NCBI GenBank assembly: GCA_001548435.1
Contig: AP017308.1
Span: 1,745,030-1,809,029 of the forward strand
DNA length: 64,000 nt
Source: Leptolyngbya sp. NIES-3755
GTDB taxonomy: Bacteria > Cyanobacteriota > Cyanobacteriia > Leptolyngbyales > Leptolyngbyaceae
Direction: 5' to 3'
A program made the position numbers and the translations under genes. Under the pieces are notes generated by a model. It was not told the origin of the DNA, made no database searches, and saw only the letters and a program-made list of their open reading frames with translations. How positions within the stretch are numbered: the stretch's first letter is position 1; each line of letters begins with the position of its first letter. Below, piece by piece: positions 1 through 8,080 of this stretch.

Positions 1-8
1 TCAAGTGC

Positions 9-314
9 ATGTCAAATCAAGCGAAGAAATACAGCCCCCAATTCAAAGCCAAAGTCGTCCTCGAACTGCTGCGTGGCGAAAAGACGCAAACCGAGATCAG
101 TCGAGCGCATGGCGTGCATCGCAGTGTGTTAACGCGATGGCAAAACGAATTCGTCGAACGAGCGCCCGTGGTGTTTGGGGAGACTGGACAAGTTTCAGAA
201 ACCGAAGCACGCATTGCAGAACTCGAACAAATGGTGGGGAAATTGACGATGCAATTAGAAGTCGCAAAAAAAGCATCGAGCATCTCAGCGACGAAGAAAA
301 GCGGTGCATTGTAG
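9..314 (+). CDS. IS3-family transposase OrfA (helix-turn-helix subunit)
   Basis: This 101-residue protein is the DNA-binding part of an IS3-type transposase. Residues 7-50 have the HTH_Tnp_1 pattern (KYSPQFKAKVV..., ISRAHGV, LTRWQNEF) that recognises the element's terminal repeats. Residues 65-90 form a leucine-rich helix of the kind that mediates OrfA/OrfAB multimerisation. The ATG at 9 follows a GTG at 5 that opens the other frame. In this family OrfA alone regulates transposition, while the active enzyme is the OrfAB fusion made by -1 frameshifting; a suitable A-run is present at 266-272. The frame ends normally at 312-314. Confidence 0.85.
   Translation: MSNQAKKYSPQFKAKVVLELLRGEKTQTEISRAHGVHRSVLTRWQNEFVERAPVVFGETGQVSETEARIAELEQMVGKLTMQLEVAKKASSISATKKSGAL
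266..273 (+). other. Programmed -1 frameshift site of the IS
   Basis: Seven consecutive A followed by G lie in the overlap of orfA and orfB. In the orfA frame the run reads A-AAA-AAA, the slippery arrangement that lets both tRNAs re-pair after a -1 slip. Reading then continues in the orfB frame as Lys-Lys-Ser-Ile. This is the known expression mode of IS3-family OrfAB transposases. Confidence 0.75.
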
Positions 315-1138
315 CTGAGCTACAACCGAGCTATTCTGTGCGTTTGGTGTGTGAAGTACTATTGGTGAATCGAAGTAGCTTGTACTATCAGCCCGTTGAG
401 GAAGATTTTGAAGCAGAGACAGAACTGAAATCAGCGATCGACAAAATTGCAGGCGAGTTTCCGCGCTATGGCTATCGGCGAATTACTCAGCAATTGAAAC
501 GGCAAGGGATTGTCGTCAACCATAAACGGGTTGCTCGATTGATGAAAGAAATGGGGCTTGCCGGAAAAGCTCCAAAACGGCGAGTTCGCACGACCAATAG
601 CAATCATAGCTTTGCACGTTATCCGAATCGAGTTGCAGGACTGAGGATTGAACGACCGAACCAAGTCTGGGTTGGAGATATCACATACATTCGATTAGGA
701 GAAGGCTTTGTTTATCTGGCTGTCTTGATGGATGTATTTACTCGCTGTATTCGGGGGTGGCACTTAGGGCGAGGACTGGATCACAGTCTGACCTTAACCG
801 CATTGAACAAGGCTTTAGAACATTACCAGCCAGAGATTCATCATTCTGACCAAGGGGTGCAGTATGCAGCGACAGGCTATGTTGAGGCACTAAAGCAACG
901 AAACATTGAAATCAGCATGGCAGAGGTGGGAGAGCCAACGCAGAATGGCTATGCGGAACGACTGATGCGAACGATTAAAGAGGAGGAAGTCGATTTATCC
1001 GAGTATCGTAACTTTGCGGAAGCGTACATGCAGATCAAAGTGTTTTTGGAGGATGTGTACATGAGGAAGAGGATACATTCATCAATTGGATATTTAACAC
1101 CAATTGAATTTGAAAGTGAATGGAGGAACAATCACTAA
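266..1138 (+). CDS. IS3-family transposase OrfB (DDE catalytic part, made by -1 frameshift)
   Basis: This frame lies -1 to orfA and encodes the catalytic half. It has an HTH_21-like segment (SYSVRLVCEVLLVNRSSLYY), then the conserved FPRYGYRRIT block, then an rve integrase core with D in WVGDITYI, D in HHSDQGVQY and E in NGYAERLMRTIKEE, so the DDE triad is intact. The C-terminus RKRIHSSIGYLTPIEFE is the usual IS3 ending. The frame is also open upstream of the A-run, but that part is orfA read out of frame. I see no internal stop or frameshift, so the enzyme could be active if the left end of the element survives outside the window. Confidence 0.85.
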   Translation, partial: KKSIEHLSDEEKRCIVAELQPSYSVRLVCEVLLVNRSSLYYQPVEEDFEAETELKSAIDKIAGEFPRYGYRRITQQLKRQGIVVNHKRVARLMKEMGLAGKAPKRRVRTTNSNHSFARYPNRVAGLRIERPNQVWVGDITYIRLGEGFVYLAVLMDVFTRCIRGWHLGRGLDHSLTLTALNKALEHYQPEIHHSDQGVQYAATGYVEALKQRNIEISMAEVGEPTQNGYAERLMRTIKEEEVDLSEYRNFAEAYMQIKVFLEDVYMRKRIHSSIGYLTPIEFESEWRNNH

Positions 1139-1207
1139 AACAAACATGAAAAAGAATGAGAGATAGCAGTATACTAGCTATGAGCTAATGTTGCTTTTCT
1201 CTCGAAG

Positions 1208-1232
1208 GAAGTGGTCTAGTTTCGAGGGGTCA
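1208..1232 (+). repeat. Probable right terminal inverted repeat of the IS
   Basis: The segment between the orfB stop and the MFS gene ends GTTTCGAGGGGTCA. Its complement begins TGACCCCTCG, resembling IS3-family termini. The mate repeat is outside the window, so this is a pattern-based call. Confidence 0.55.
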
Positions 1233-1300
1233 TTTCAATCCCACGACATCTATTCTCTCAAGAAGGTGACACGCTCCCGTACCGTAAGAGATTGTTTTTC

Positions 1301-2521
1301 ATGGGGTTTTTGCCGCGTCTACAGCATCAGGTTTGGTTACTCGCATTCGGGCGATTGTTGTCGCAGATTGGCACTGGGTTCACGTTGTTCTATGCACCAA
1401 TTTTCTTTGTGAATCAAGTGGGATTGTCGGCGACAGCGGTAGGAGTTGGGATTGGCAGTGCTTCGATTTCTGGGGTGATTGGTCGGGCATTGGGTGGATC
1501 GTTCTCGGATTCTAAGTTTTGGGGACGCAGAAGGACGCTGTTGCTGTCGGCAATGATTAGTTCGATCGCATCGTTTGCATTAGCGATCGCATACAATTTT
1601 CCGACGTTTGTGATCGGGAATCTCTTAATGGGATTGGGCACAGGAATCTATTGGCCCGCCACGGAAGCAGTCGTCGCAGATCTCACCACAGCAGAACAGC
1701 GAAATGAAGCTTATTCGATCACTAGACTGTCGGATGCGTTGGGACTGGGAATCGGAGTCGTTTTGGGCGGATTGTTGATTAGCAAGACTGGACTGTATCG
1801 CGCCTTGTTTGTGATTGATGGCATTTCATTTCTGGTGTTCTTTGGAGTGATTTACTTGCTGATTCAGGAAACGAATCGATCGATCAATTCTGAATCGCAG
1901 TGGAGCGGATGGAACGTGGCACTGAACGATCGACGATTGATGATTTTCGCGATCGTCAATACGATGTTCACGACCTACATTGTGCAAATTGATAGTACTT
2001 TGCCGCTGTATTTAACGAACTTTGTGCGGGTGACTGGCGAGAAAGGCTTTGAACCTGGAACAATCAGCGCATTCTACACAGGCTATCTCACGCTTTCGGT
2101 TTTGGCACAATTGCCGATCGCTCGGTTGATGAATCGATTGCGACGAACTCAAGTGTTGATGATTTCAGCCGGTTTTTGGGCGATCGCATTCTTTTGTGTC
2201 TGGATGACTGGAACGGTTCACTTTGGTTGGGCGATCGCGACGTTTGCAATGTTGGCGTTTGCGATCGTGACTTATATGCCGTCTGCTGCCTCGTTCGTAG
2301 TTGATATCGCACCAGAATCATTACGAGGCGTTTATCTGGCTGTGAACTCTCAGTGTTGGGCATTGGGATACTTTATTGGACCCCCGATCGGAGGATGGGC
2401 ATTGGATCAGTCTCGATCGATCGCGAGTGGATATTGGTTGATTTTGATTGGAACGACTGCGATCGCGGTTCTGATTTTACGAGTGTTAGATAAAATGGTC
2501 AGTCACAGCCCTTCCGTGTGA
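1301..2521 (+). CDS. MFS transporter
   Basis: A 406-residue integral membrane protein with about twelve hydrophobic segments. The Major Facilitator signature between helices 2 and 3 reads GGSFSDSKFWGRRRTLL. The substrate cannot be told from sequence; drug/sugar efflux-type MFS proteins are the closest general fit. The ATG at 1301 has AAGAG about 10 bases upstream and is preferred over TTG at 1292. The frame stays open back to 1220, inside the IS right end, so the insertion could have replaced the original upstream DNA, but the first transmembrane helix looks complete. Local transcription may be altered by the IS. Confidence 0.85.
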   Translation: MGFLPRLQHQVWLLAFGRLLSQIGTGFTLFYAPIFFVNQVGLSATAVGVGIGSASISGVIGRALGGSFSDSKFWGRRRTLLLSAMISSIASFALAIAYNFPTFVIGNLLMGLGTGIYWPATEAVVADLTTAEQRNEAYSITRLSDALGLGIGVVLGGLLISKTGLYRALFVIDGISFLVFFGVIYLLIQETNRSINSESQWSGWNVALNDRRLMIFAIVNTMFTTYIVQIDSTLPLYLTNFVRVTGEKGFEPGTISAFYTGYLTLSVLAQLPIARLMNRLRRTQVLMISAGFWAIAFFCVWMTGTVHFGWAIATFAMLAFAIVTYMPSAASFVVDIAPESLRGVYLAVNSQCWALGYFIGPPIGGWALDQSRSIASGYWLILIGTTAIAVLILRVLDKMVSHSPSV

Positions 2522-2528
2522 TCGTGTT

Positions 2529-3704
2529 ATGTTCAAAAGCCGTTTGATGTTGAGTCTCATTGCGTTTAGTGTGAGTTTTGTGATTAGTTTGCTGATCACA
2601 CGAGACTTGACGCGATCGCTTATCAGTGGGGCAGTGACGTTGTTTGCCAGTTTAGTCGGAGCGGCATTTTCGGAAAATCAATATCGACAGGCGTTGTATC
2701 GTCGATCGGAAGAACTCACAACGCACATTCGGTCACTACAACGGAAACGGGCTGAAGCGTATGAATCTTTGGTTTTGATCACTCAAGAGCGCGATCGTAT
2801 TTCCAATAGTCTAAATTCGCTCCAGACTCAACTGCGTAATTTACAAGTTCAAAGCGCCAATCTGTGGCAGCAAAAAGAAGAATTAAGCTGGAATCTGACT
2901 TCTCCACAAGCTTCACCTGCCAATCAAATTTATGTACTTCAAGCCAAGCTACAAGAACTAGAACAAAAAGAAGCAGAATTAAATAAATCACTTTCGGCAA
3001 CACTTTCGGCAAAACAACGAGCAGAACTGGGGTTAAAAACAACACAAGCGCAACTCAATCAATTCCAGGCGCAACTCGCGGAACAACAAAGTCAGAAAGC
3101 TGAACTCGCTAAAGAAGTAAATGCACTATTGTCACAGAAACAACAATTGGAAGTGCAATTAACAACACTACAGCCAAAAGTTAAAGAACTAGAAAAATAC
3201 CGTTCAGAACTCAGTCAGTTCCTCGAAACAGCCGAACCGAAACGCAAACAAGTCGAAAGCAGTTCAAAATCGTTGCAGGGCGCGATCGAGAATCTTCAAA
3301 CCCAAATTTCTTCACTCCAAGGCGAACTCGGTCAACTCGAACACCAAATCCTAGAGCGTCGTCAACAAAAAGAAGTCCTCGATCAAGAACTCACGACACT
3401 TCGTCGCGAACTCGAACCGGATGCGGAGTCTGAAGCCTACTCGGAATGGAAGATTTTTTTCACTCAACTACAGCCGCCGGAATTTGAGGCATTAACCGCG
3501 ATCGCACATCAATCAAATCCGAATGCCACCTTGAAACAGATTGCCGAAGCAAATTTAACGATGCCAGAGTTGCTAATCGATGCGATCAACGAACGATCGA
3601 TTGAAACGATCGGCGATTTTGTGATTGATCCAACTCCAGGAACGGCTCCCGCGATCGCGCCTGAATATTTGGAAACGGTTAGACAATTGTTAGCTCGATC
3701 GTAG
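2529..3704 (+). CDS. Membrane-anchored coiled-coil protein
   Basis: A 391-residue protein. Two hydrophobic segments near residues 5-25 and 30-48 anchor it to the membrane. Residues about 50-300 are a long heptad-rich, Gln/Glu/Leu-rich coiled coil. The globular C-terminus (about 305-391; IFFTQLQPPEFEALTAI, MPELLIDAINERSIETIGDF) resembles the C-terminal domain seen in some TerB-type tellurite-resistance proteins; I hold that assignment loosely. It starts 7 bp after the MFS stop, so the two are probably cotranscribed. The final 15 bp overlap the convergent DUF3122 gene. No enzymatic motif is visible; a structural or scaffold role is the most that can be inferred. Confidence 0.75.
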   Translation: MFKSRLMLSLIAFSVSFVISLLITRDLTRSLISGAVTLFASLVGAAFSENQYRQALYRRSEELTTHIRSLQRKRAEAYESLVLITQERDRISNSLNSLQTQLRNLQVQSANLWQQKEELSWNLTSPQASPANQIYVLQAKLQELEQKEAELNKSLSATLSAKQRAELGLKTTQAQLNQFQAQLAEQQSQKAELAKEVNALLSQKQQLEVQLTTLQPKVKELEKYRSELSQFLETAEPKRKQVESSSKSLQGAIENLQTQISSLQGELGQLEHQILERRQQKEVLDQELTTLRRELEPDAESEAYSEWKIFFTQLQPPEFEALTAIAHQSNPNATLKQIAEANLTMPELLIDAINERSIETIGDFVIDPTPGTAPAIAPEYLETVRQLLARS

Positions 3705-4199
3705 ATTAGGTTGCCAACTCGCCACGCGCCACCATTCTAAAGCGATTTCCTGTGGAATCTTCAATCGAACATCGCCTGAATCAAGAGGCAAAATTAATGT
3801 CAGTTTTGTATCAGTATCTAACTGATTAAGTACAGGTTTGAAATCGTATTCGCCTACATGCTCGATCGAGAAATCACTCGGCGTAACATCTTTCGCACTT
3901 AACAGCGATCGATTCGCTTCAATTTCCAAAGGTCGATCGTGATTCAATTTCACTAAACCGGGAAATCCAACCAATCTCAAATGAATGGTATCCGGTTGTC
4001 CCTGTGGAAATCGTTTGTAAAAAACCACTTGCCAAGCTCGATCTCGATCGTCTTGAAGCTTTGACAAAGAACGATACAGAACACTATTGGAATCCGAGTA
4101 AGTATGAACCGATGCGAGTGCAATATTTGTCCCAATCGCCCAAATTAAGACCGCTAAAACGCAACTTTTCCACAACTGCGCCAAGTTTTCCACAATCAA
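3690..4199 (-). CDS. DUF3122 family secreted/lumenal protein
   Basis: This encodes a cyanobacterial DUF3122-type protein of unknown function. From TTG 4199 (or GTG 4193) the protein begins with a short charged stretch and a hydrophobic segment (CVLAVLIWAIGTNIALA), consistent with a signal peptide or anchor, followed by the soluble domain (VLYRSLSKLQDDRDRAWQVV, IHLRLVGFPG, ALEWWRVA). The frame remains open to 4283, but that extension is encoded by an inverted repeat and by DnaA-type boxes, so I regard it as non-coding. The start is therefore uncertain by up to 28 residues. The 3' end overlaps the convergent coiled-coil gene by 15 bp. Confidence 0.7.
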   Translation of the reverse strand: MIVENLAQLWKSCVLAVLIWAIGTNIALASVHTYSDSNSVLYRSLSKLQDDRDRAWQVVFYKRFPQGQPDTIHLRLVGFPGLVKLNHDRPLEIEANRSLLSAKDVTPSDFSIEHVGEYDFKPVLNQLDTDTKLTLILPLDSGDVRLKIPQEIALEWWRVASWQPNLRSS

Positions 4200-4215
4200 C
4201 CCGCTGTTTTCCACA
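4166..4215 (+). promoter_or_regulatory. Cluster of three identical DnaA-type boxes
   Basis: The ten bases TTTTCCACAA occur at 4166-4175, 4186-4195 and 4207-4216, all in the same orientation and 20 and 21 bp apart, about two helical turns. TTTTCCACA is the DnaA box described for cyanobacteria. The cluster lies in or just before the 5' end of the DUF3122 gene, downstream of guaA. It could be a DnaA-regulated promoter, a DnaA-titrating site or part of an origin; no adjacent dnaA or dnaN gene supports the last. The sequence match is direct; the function is inferred. Confidence 0.6.
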
Positions 4216-4239
4216 ACATCACAATTTGAATAGGTATGA

Positions 4240-4284
4240 GGTGCGAGGTTTGAGATGCCAAATGTGATTCCGACACCTCGCACC
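4240..4284. repeat. Perfect inverted repeat between guaA and DUF3122
   Basis: GGTGCGAGGT at 4240-4249 is the exact reverse complement of ACCTCGCACC at 4275-4284, giving a 10-bp stem with a 25-base loop. It sits just downstream of the guaA stop on the minus strand and could be a processing hairpin or weak terminator; no T-run follows on that strand. Confidence 0.55.
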
Positions 4285-4298
4285 CCGCACCTAATCCC

Positions 4299-5924
4299 TT
4301 ATTCCCACTCGATCGTTCCAGGCGGCTTCGAGGTGATGTCATACACCACCCGATTTACGCCCTTCACTTCATTCACAATTCGGTTAGAAATCGTTTCCAG
4401 CAGATCGTAAGGAATTCGTGCCCAGTCTGCGGTCATGCCATCTTCACTCTTCACACAGCGAAGCACGATCGGATAAGCATACGTCCGCTGATCGCCCATA
4501 ACACCGACGCTACGAACAGGTAACAGAACTGCAAATGCCTGCCACACATCGTGATAAATGCCTGCACGATTGATCTCTTGACGCACGATCAGATCTGCAT
4601 CGCGAAGAATATCGAGCTTTTCGTCGGTCACTTCACCGAGAATCCGAATCGCTAAACCCGGACCAGGAAACGGCTGACGATTCACGATCTCTTCAGGAAG
4701 ACCAATCGATCGACCGACTTTTCGCACTTCATCTTTGAACAGTTTCCGCAACGGTTCGATCAGTTTGAACTGCAAATCTTTTGGCAATCCACCGACATTA
4801 TGATGGCTCTTGATTTTGACTGCAACCCGTTCTCCCGTCTGCGGATCGACATTGGTATCTGCCGATTCGATCACGTCTGGATATAACGTGCCTTGAGCCA
4901 GATAATCAAAGGGTCCTAACCGCTTCGATTCTTCCTCGAACACGCGAATAAATTCGTGTCCAATCCGTTTGCGCTTTTCTTCAGGATCAGTAATGCCTTT
5001 CACCGCAGAGATAAATCGTTCACGAGCATTCACATACGCGACATCAATATGGAATTGCTCATGGAACAGTTTCACCAACCGTTCTGGCTCTAACTTCCGC
5101 ATGAAGCCCTGGTCGATGAACATACAAGTCAATTGATCCCCGATCGCTCGATGCAACAAGAACGCCAGAGTCGAAGAATCAACGCCACCGGATAACGCCA
5201 AGAGAACTCGCTTATCGCCCACTCTGGCACGAATTTCTCGAACCGACTCTTCAACAAAAGCATCGGTTGTCCAAGTCGGCTCACACTCGCAAATGTGATA
5301 CACAAAATTCCGAATCAACGCCTGTCCGTATTGGGAATGCACCACTTCGGGGTGGAACTGAACCCCGTAGAGTTTTCGATCGTGTTCTGCGATCGCGGCA
5401 CAAGGCGTATTGGCAGTATGAGCTAGCAACTCGAATCCGTCTGGCAGTTTCGTCACCGAGTCGCCGTGGCTCATCCACATCGTGGAGCCATCCTCGACAT
5501 TGGTTAAGAGATCCGTCGGATCATCGATCGATAAATTGGCTTTGCCATATTCACCTCGATCGCTCTTGTCAACATTGCCGCCAAGCTGTTGAACCATGAG
5601 TTGCATTCCGTAGCAAACTCCGAGAACCGGAACCCCAAGTTTCCAAATTTCTGGATCACAATGCGGTGCACCTGTGTCGTAGACCGAACTAGGACCGCCA
5701 GAAAAAATGATGCCTTTGGGATTGAGTTGGCGGAGTTGTTCAGCGCTCGTCCGATACGACAAAACTTCAGAATAGACCTGAGTTTCGCGAATTCGACGGG
5801 CAATGAGTTCTGAGTATTGTGAACCGAAATCGAGAATCACAATCATCTGTCGATCGAGAGCATCCAGATTTGATGTAGATGCGATTGGGGCATCCAAAAC
5901 GGATGGTTCAGTATGTGGAGTCAC
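4299..5924 (-). CDS. guaA: GMP synthase (glutamine-hydrolysing)
   Basis: Catalyses XMP + Gln + ATP to GMP, the last step of guanine nucleotide synthesis, in the cytoplasm. The N-terminal class-I glutamine amidotransferase domain starts at [11 protein letters not shown] (residue 27); the nucleophile Cys is C104 in GVCYGMQ and the triad His is in [11 protein letters not shown]. The ATP pyrophosphatase domain has the PP-loop [10 protein letters not shown]. The C-terminal dimerisation domain ends [11 protein letters not shown], the canonical GuaA terminus. At 541 residues the length fits the family with a short cyanobacterial N-terminal extension; an internal start at Met27 is possible. It is transcribed toward DUF3122. 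Confidence 0.97.
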   Translation of the reverse strand: MTPHTEPSVLDAPIASTSNLDALDRQMIVILDFGSQYSELIARRIRETQVYSEVLSYRTSAEQLRQLNPKGIIFSGGPSSVYDTGAPHCDPEIWKLGVPVLGVCYGMQLMVQQLGGNVDKSDRGEYGKANLSIDDPTDLLTNVEDGSTMWMSHGDSVTKLPDGFELLAHTANTPCAAIAEHDRKLYGVQFHPEVVHSQYGQALIRNFVYHICECEPTWTTDAFVEESVREIRARVGDKRVLLALSGGVDSSTLAFLLHRAIGDQLTCMFIDQGFMRKLEPERLVKLFHEQFHIDVAYVNARERFISAVKGITDPEEKRKRIGHEFIRVFEEESKRLGPFDYLAQGTLYPDVIESADTNVDPQTGERVAVKIKSHHNVGGLPKDLQFKLIEPLRKLFKDEVRKVGRSIGLPEEIVNRQPFPGPGLAIRILGEVTDEKLDILRDADLIVRQEINRAGIYHDVWQAFAVLLPVRSVGVMGDQRTYAYPIVLRCVKSEDGMTADWARIPYDLLETISNRIVNEVKGVNRVVYDITSKPPGTIEWE

Positions 5925-6030
5925 GGGAGTTTCCTGATGAAATGAACGGGAACAAACCGGGAAAAAACGAACGTTTTGAAGTGAAAGGGAAAATAATCGA
6001 CTTTTAGATAATCAGGCTATTTTAATCACA

Positions 6031-7248
6031 TTAGCAAACCGACTCAAGCAGTTGAGCCGCTTTTTTGCTTTTGATTAATATCTCGCGAGAGCGATCGAAC
6101 AAAATTGTCCCAACTTCGACTGTTCTTTCGCTGTGAGTGTAGATGTAGTGCTGGGCGCGATCGTCGATCGTTTGTGTGATCGAGTCGTAAACCTCGATCG
6201 CTTTTCCTAAATTTCTTAAGTATTTCAATCCATCTTCCGCCGTTGCACAACTTAAAAGCACTTGTAAGTCGGGGGTTGCAATTCCCATTTTTGCCGCATG
6301 AGCCGTGAGAATTTCTTGGCGGGCATCTGCGACATGATGATGGGTGTGAAAAATGCCGCCTGCGAGTTTGATTAATTTGCCGTGATAGCCAAAAAGTAGG
6401 ATCGATTTCACGTGCTGAATTCCAGCTTCAACAAGGAGCGATCCGATCCAATTCGCGGTTTTGATAGTGCGATCGCGTTCAATTCCCAGTTTTGCCGCCA
6501 GATCTAATCCGTTTTCCCCAATGCAAAATACAAGTGTGTCGAACTGTTTGGCTTTTTGCTGTAGTTCGGTTCTGAAAATCTCTAATTGGTCTGGTGCGCT
6601 TAATGGATGAGCAATTCCAGAAGTTCCAAGTAGAGATAATCCTTCAACGACTCCGAACGCTTCATTTGAAGTGCGTTTTGCGAGTTGGCGACCTTCAGGA
6701 AGAATCAGAGTAACGCGGATGGATTCATTCGGGTTTAGGAGTCGATCGAGGTTCGTGAACAGTAATTCTTGAGCATAAGAATAGATCGCAGATTGTTGAT
6801 TTGATTGAATTCCGATACCTTCACCACCGACGATCGTAATTCGCTGCGTTTTGAGCGGCTTCTGCCCCCTAAATCCCCCACTCGTGGGGGACTTTGAGAG
6901 TTGAAAGTTTCCTTGAAACGTAAAAGATTTGGGTTTCAAAGTCCCCCAGAATGGGGGATTTAGGGGGCTTCCAAGGTCTCCAGCCGCAGCGAATCTTTCC
7001 AATTCCACCATTGCCCAGATAGGTGTATTCCGGGTCAGATCGAGATTATCACCAGGATCGCTGCGAGTAATTGCAAGAGCGGAATGATCAGTGAGTTTGG
7101 CGACTTGTTCGATCGAGATTTCGACCGTTTCGGCTGGATTAATCAGATCGAGTTGAACGCGATCGACGGTTTTGTTCCGCAACTTTTCGAGAGCAGCGAT
7201 CGCGGATGCACAAGCAAACACAGGCAACGTATACCCAGATTTCACCAT
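6031..7248 (-). CDS. cbiD: Cobalt-precorrin-5B C1-methyltransferase with in-frame insertion
   Basis: CbiD methylates C-1 of cobalt-precorrin-5B in anaerobic-type cobalamin synthesis. The family start SGYTLPVFACASA is present, as are NTPIWAMVELERF, RITIVGGEGIGI, GTSGIAHPLS and LLFGYHGKLIKLAGGIFHTHHHVADAR. I start the gene at ATG 7248, two bases after the rnhA stop, since the upstream open frame only overlaps rnhA. About 35 residues between LERFAAAGD and PLKTQRIT come from a 105-bp palindromic repeat at 6864-6968 and are not part of the family. Because 105 is divisible by three the frame survives; whether the enzyme works is untested. It is probably cotranscribed with rnhA. Confidence 0.92.
   Translation of the reverse strand: MVKSGYTLPVFACASAIAALEKLRNKTVDRVQLDLINPAETVEISIEQVAKLTDHSALAITRSDPGDNLDLTRNTPIWAMVELERFAAAGDLGSPLNPPFWGTLKPKSFTFQGNFQLSKSPTSGGFRGQKPLKTQRITIVGGEGIGIQSNQQSAIYSYAQELLFTNLDRLLNPNESIRVTLILPEGRQLAKRTSNEAFGVVEGLSLLGTSGIAHPLSAPDQLEIFRTELQQKAKQFDTLVFCIGENGLDLAAKLGIERDRTIKTANWIGSLLVEAGIQHVKSILLFGYHGKLIKLAGGIFHTHHHVADARQEILTAHAAKMGIATPDLQVLLSCATAEDGLKYLRNLGKAIEVYDSITQTIDDRAQHYIYTHSERTVEVGTILFDRSREILIKSKKAAQLLESVC
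6864..6968. repeat. MITE-like palindromic repeat inserted inside cbiD
   Basis: The arms at 6864-6897 and 6936-6968 are near-perfect inverted repeats of one another. Each arm is itself a hairpin, with CCCCCA and TGGGGG around a 3-4-base loop, and the outer ends read GCCCCCTAAATC and GATTTAGGGGGC. This C-rich/G-rich 'CCCCCTAAATCCCCC' palindrome is a known type of dispersed cyanobacterial repeat. It is 105 bp long and translates without a stop in the cbiD frame. No transposase is encoded, so it would need mobilisation in trans. Confidence 0.85.
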
Positions 7249-7250
7249 TG

Positions 7251-8036
7251 TTAATCGACTCGTTCTAACTGCCACAAAATCTGATTTCCTTCTCGTCGCA
7301 CCCGTGACACCACCCAATTGCGCCACACCCAATTATCCCCACGACTCGTCACTGCATTCGCATTAATATCCATCAAATCAGCAAGCTCAGAACTACTAAT
7401 CAAATAGCCTTTACTCGCAATTTCATCTGCCATGTGCAGGGTATCCACCAAGTTCCGAAGCTGTTCGACTCGGACTTCGCGGGGCAAATTCTCTAGAGCA
7501 TCAGAAGCTTGAGAGGCATCGGTCATAGGGACTTCCAGAACGGGGGCAGCAACAGGCGGGTCAGAATCGGGCGATTTTAGTTTGGGCTGTTTACCGAGAG
7601 AAAACGATCGAGCAATCACATCACATCGTTCATTTCCTGGGTCTCCTGAGTGTCCCCGCACATATCGCCATTCAACTTTAGGCGAGTCGAGTTCATCCAA
7701 CTGTTCCCAAAGATCCTGATTCAAAACGGGTTTTCCGGTAGAGGTTTTCCACCCCTTTTTCTTCCATCCCGGCAACCATTTGGTAATTCCATTCTTCACA
7801 TATTCACTATCTGTGTAGAGGGCAACGACATGAGATTGACCTGAAGATCGATAGTAATCAAGTGCAGCGATCGCGGCTTGCATTTCCATGCGATTGTTCG
7901 TCGTTTCGGGATCGTATCCGCCGAGTTCCTGAACGGTTCCATCGCCGAAGTAAATCACGGTTCCCCAGCCACCGGGTCCAGGATTGCCGGAACAAGCGCC
8001 ATCGGTGTAAATTTTTTGAATTGTGCGAGAAGTCAT
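7251..8036 (-). CDS. rnhA: Ribonuclease HI with C-terminal extension
   Basis: Degrades the RNA strand of RNA:DNA hybrids. The N-terminal 150 residues are a canonical RNase HI: D in [13 protein letters not shown] in [10 protein letters not shown] in YTDSEYV and D in GNERCDVIA give the DEDD metal site, with [10 protein letters not shown] supplying the conserved His loop. After a Pro-rich linker (about 160-185) an extra domain of about 75 residues follows ([35 protein letters not shown]). Such extensions occur in cyanobacterial homologues; its role is unknown but it looks like a small winged-helix-type fold. The gene ends 2 bp before the cbiD start. Confidence 0.95.
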   Translation of the reverse strand: MTSRTIQKIYTDGACSGNPGPGGWGTVIYFGDGTVQELGGYDPETTNNRMEMQAAIAALDYYRSSGQSHVVALYTDSEYVKNGITKWLPGWKKKGWKTSTGKPVLNQDLWEQLDELDSPKVEWRYVRGHSGDPGNERCDVIARSFSLGKQPKLKSPDSDPPVAAPVLEVPMTDASQASDALENLPREVRVEQLRNLVDTLHMADEIASKGYLISSSELADLMDINANAVTSRGDNWVWRNWVVSRVRREGNQILWQLERVD

Positions 8037-8080
8037 AGTCGATTGGAAAACTGATCTAGACTACCGTATCGGAGTGGAAG

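Larger units (their letters stand above)
1..1232 (+). mobile_element. IS3-family insertion sequence, left end outside the window
   Basis: Two overlapping transposase reading frames with the OrfA/OrfB layout of IS3-family elements fill this stretch. The right end is placed at 1232 because a terminal-repeat-like sequence ending GGGGTCA stops there; its reverse complement starts TGACCCC, typical of IS3-family ends. The left terminal repeat is not in the window, since orfA begins at base 9. The end falls about 70 bp before the MFS transporter start, so the element occupies that gene's upstream region. The exact right boundary and target duplication cannot be confirmed without the left end. Confidence 0.85.

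Noticed and set aside
5267-5599. Plus-strand 110-residue frame inside guaA
   Set aside because: Antisense shadow of a strongly conserved gene with Arg/Ser-rich composition.
4299-6030. Purine riboswitch upstream of guaA
   Set aside because: The 5925-6030 leader shows no conserved purine-aptamer hairpins or core bases.
7249-7332. Longer N-terminus of CbiD
   Set aside because: It overlaps the conserved end of RNase HI and lacks family similarity; ATG 7248 gives the standard CbiD start.
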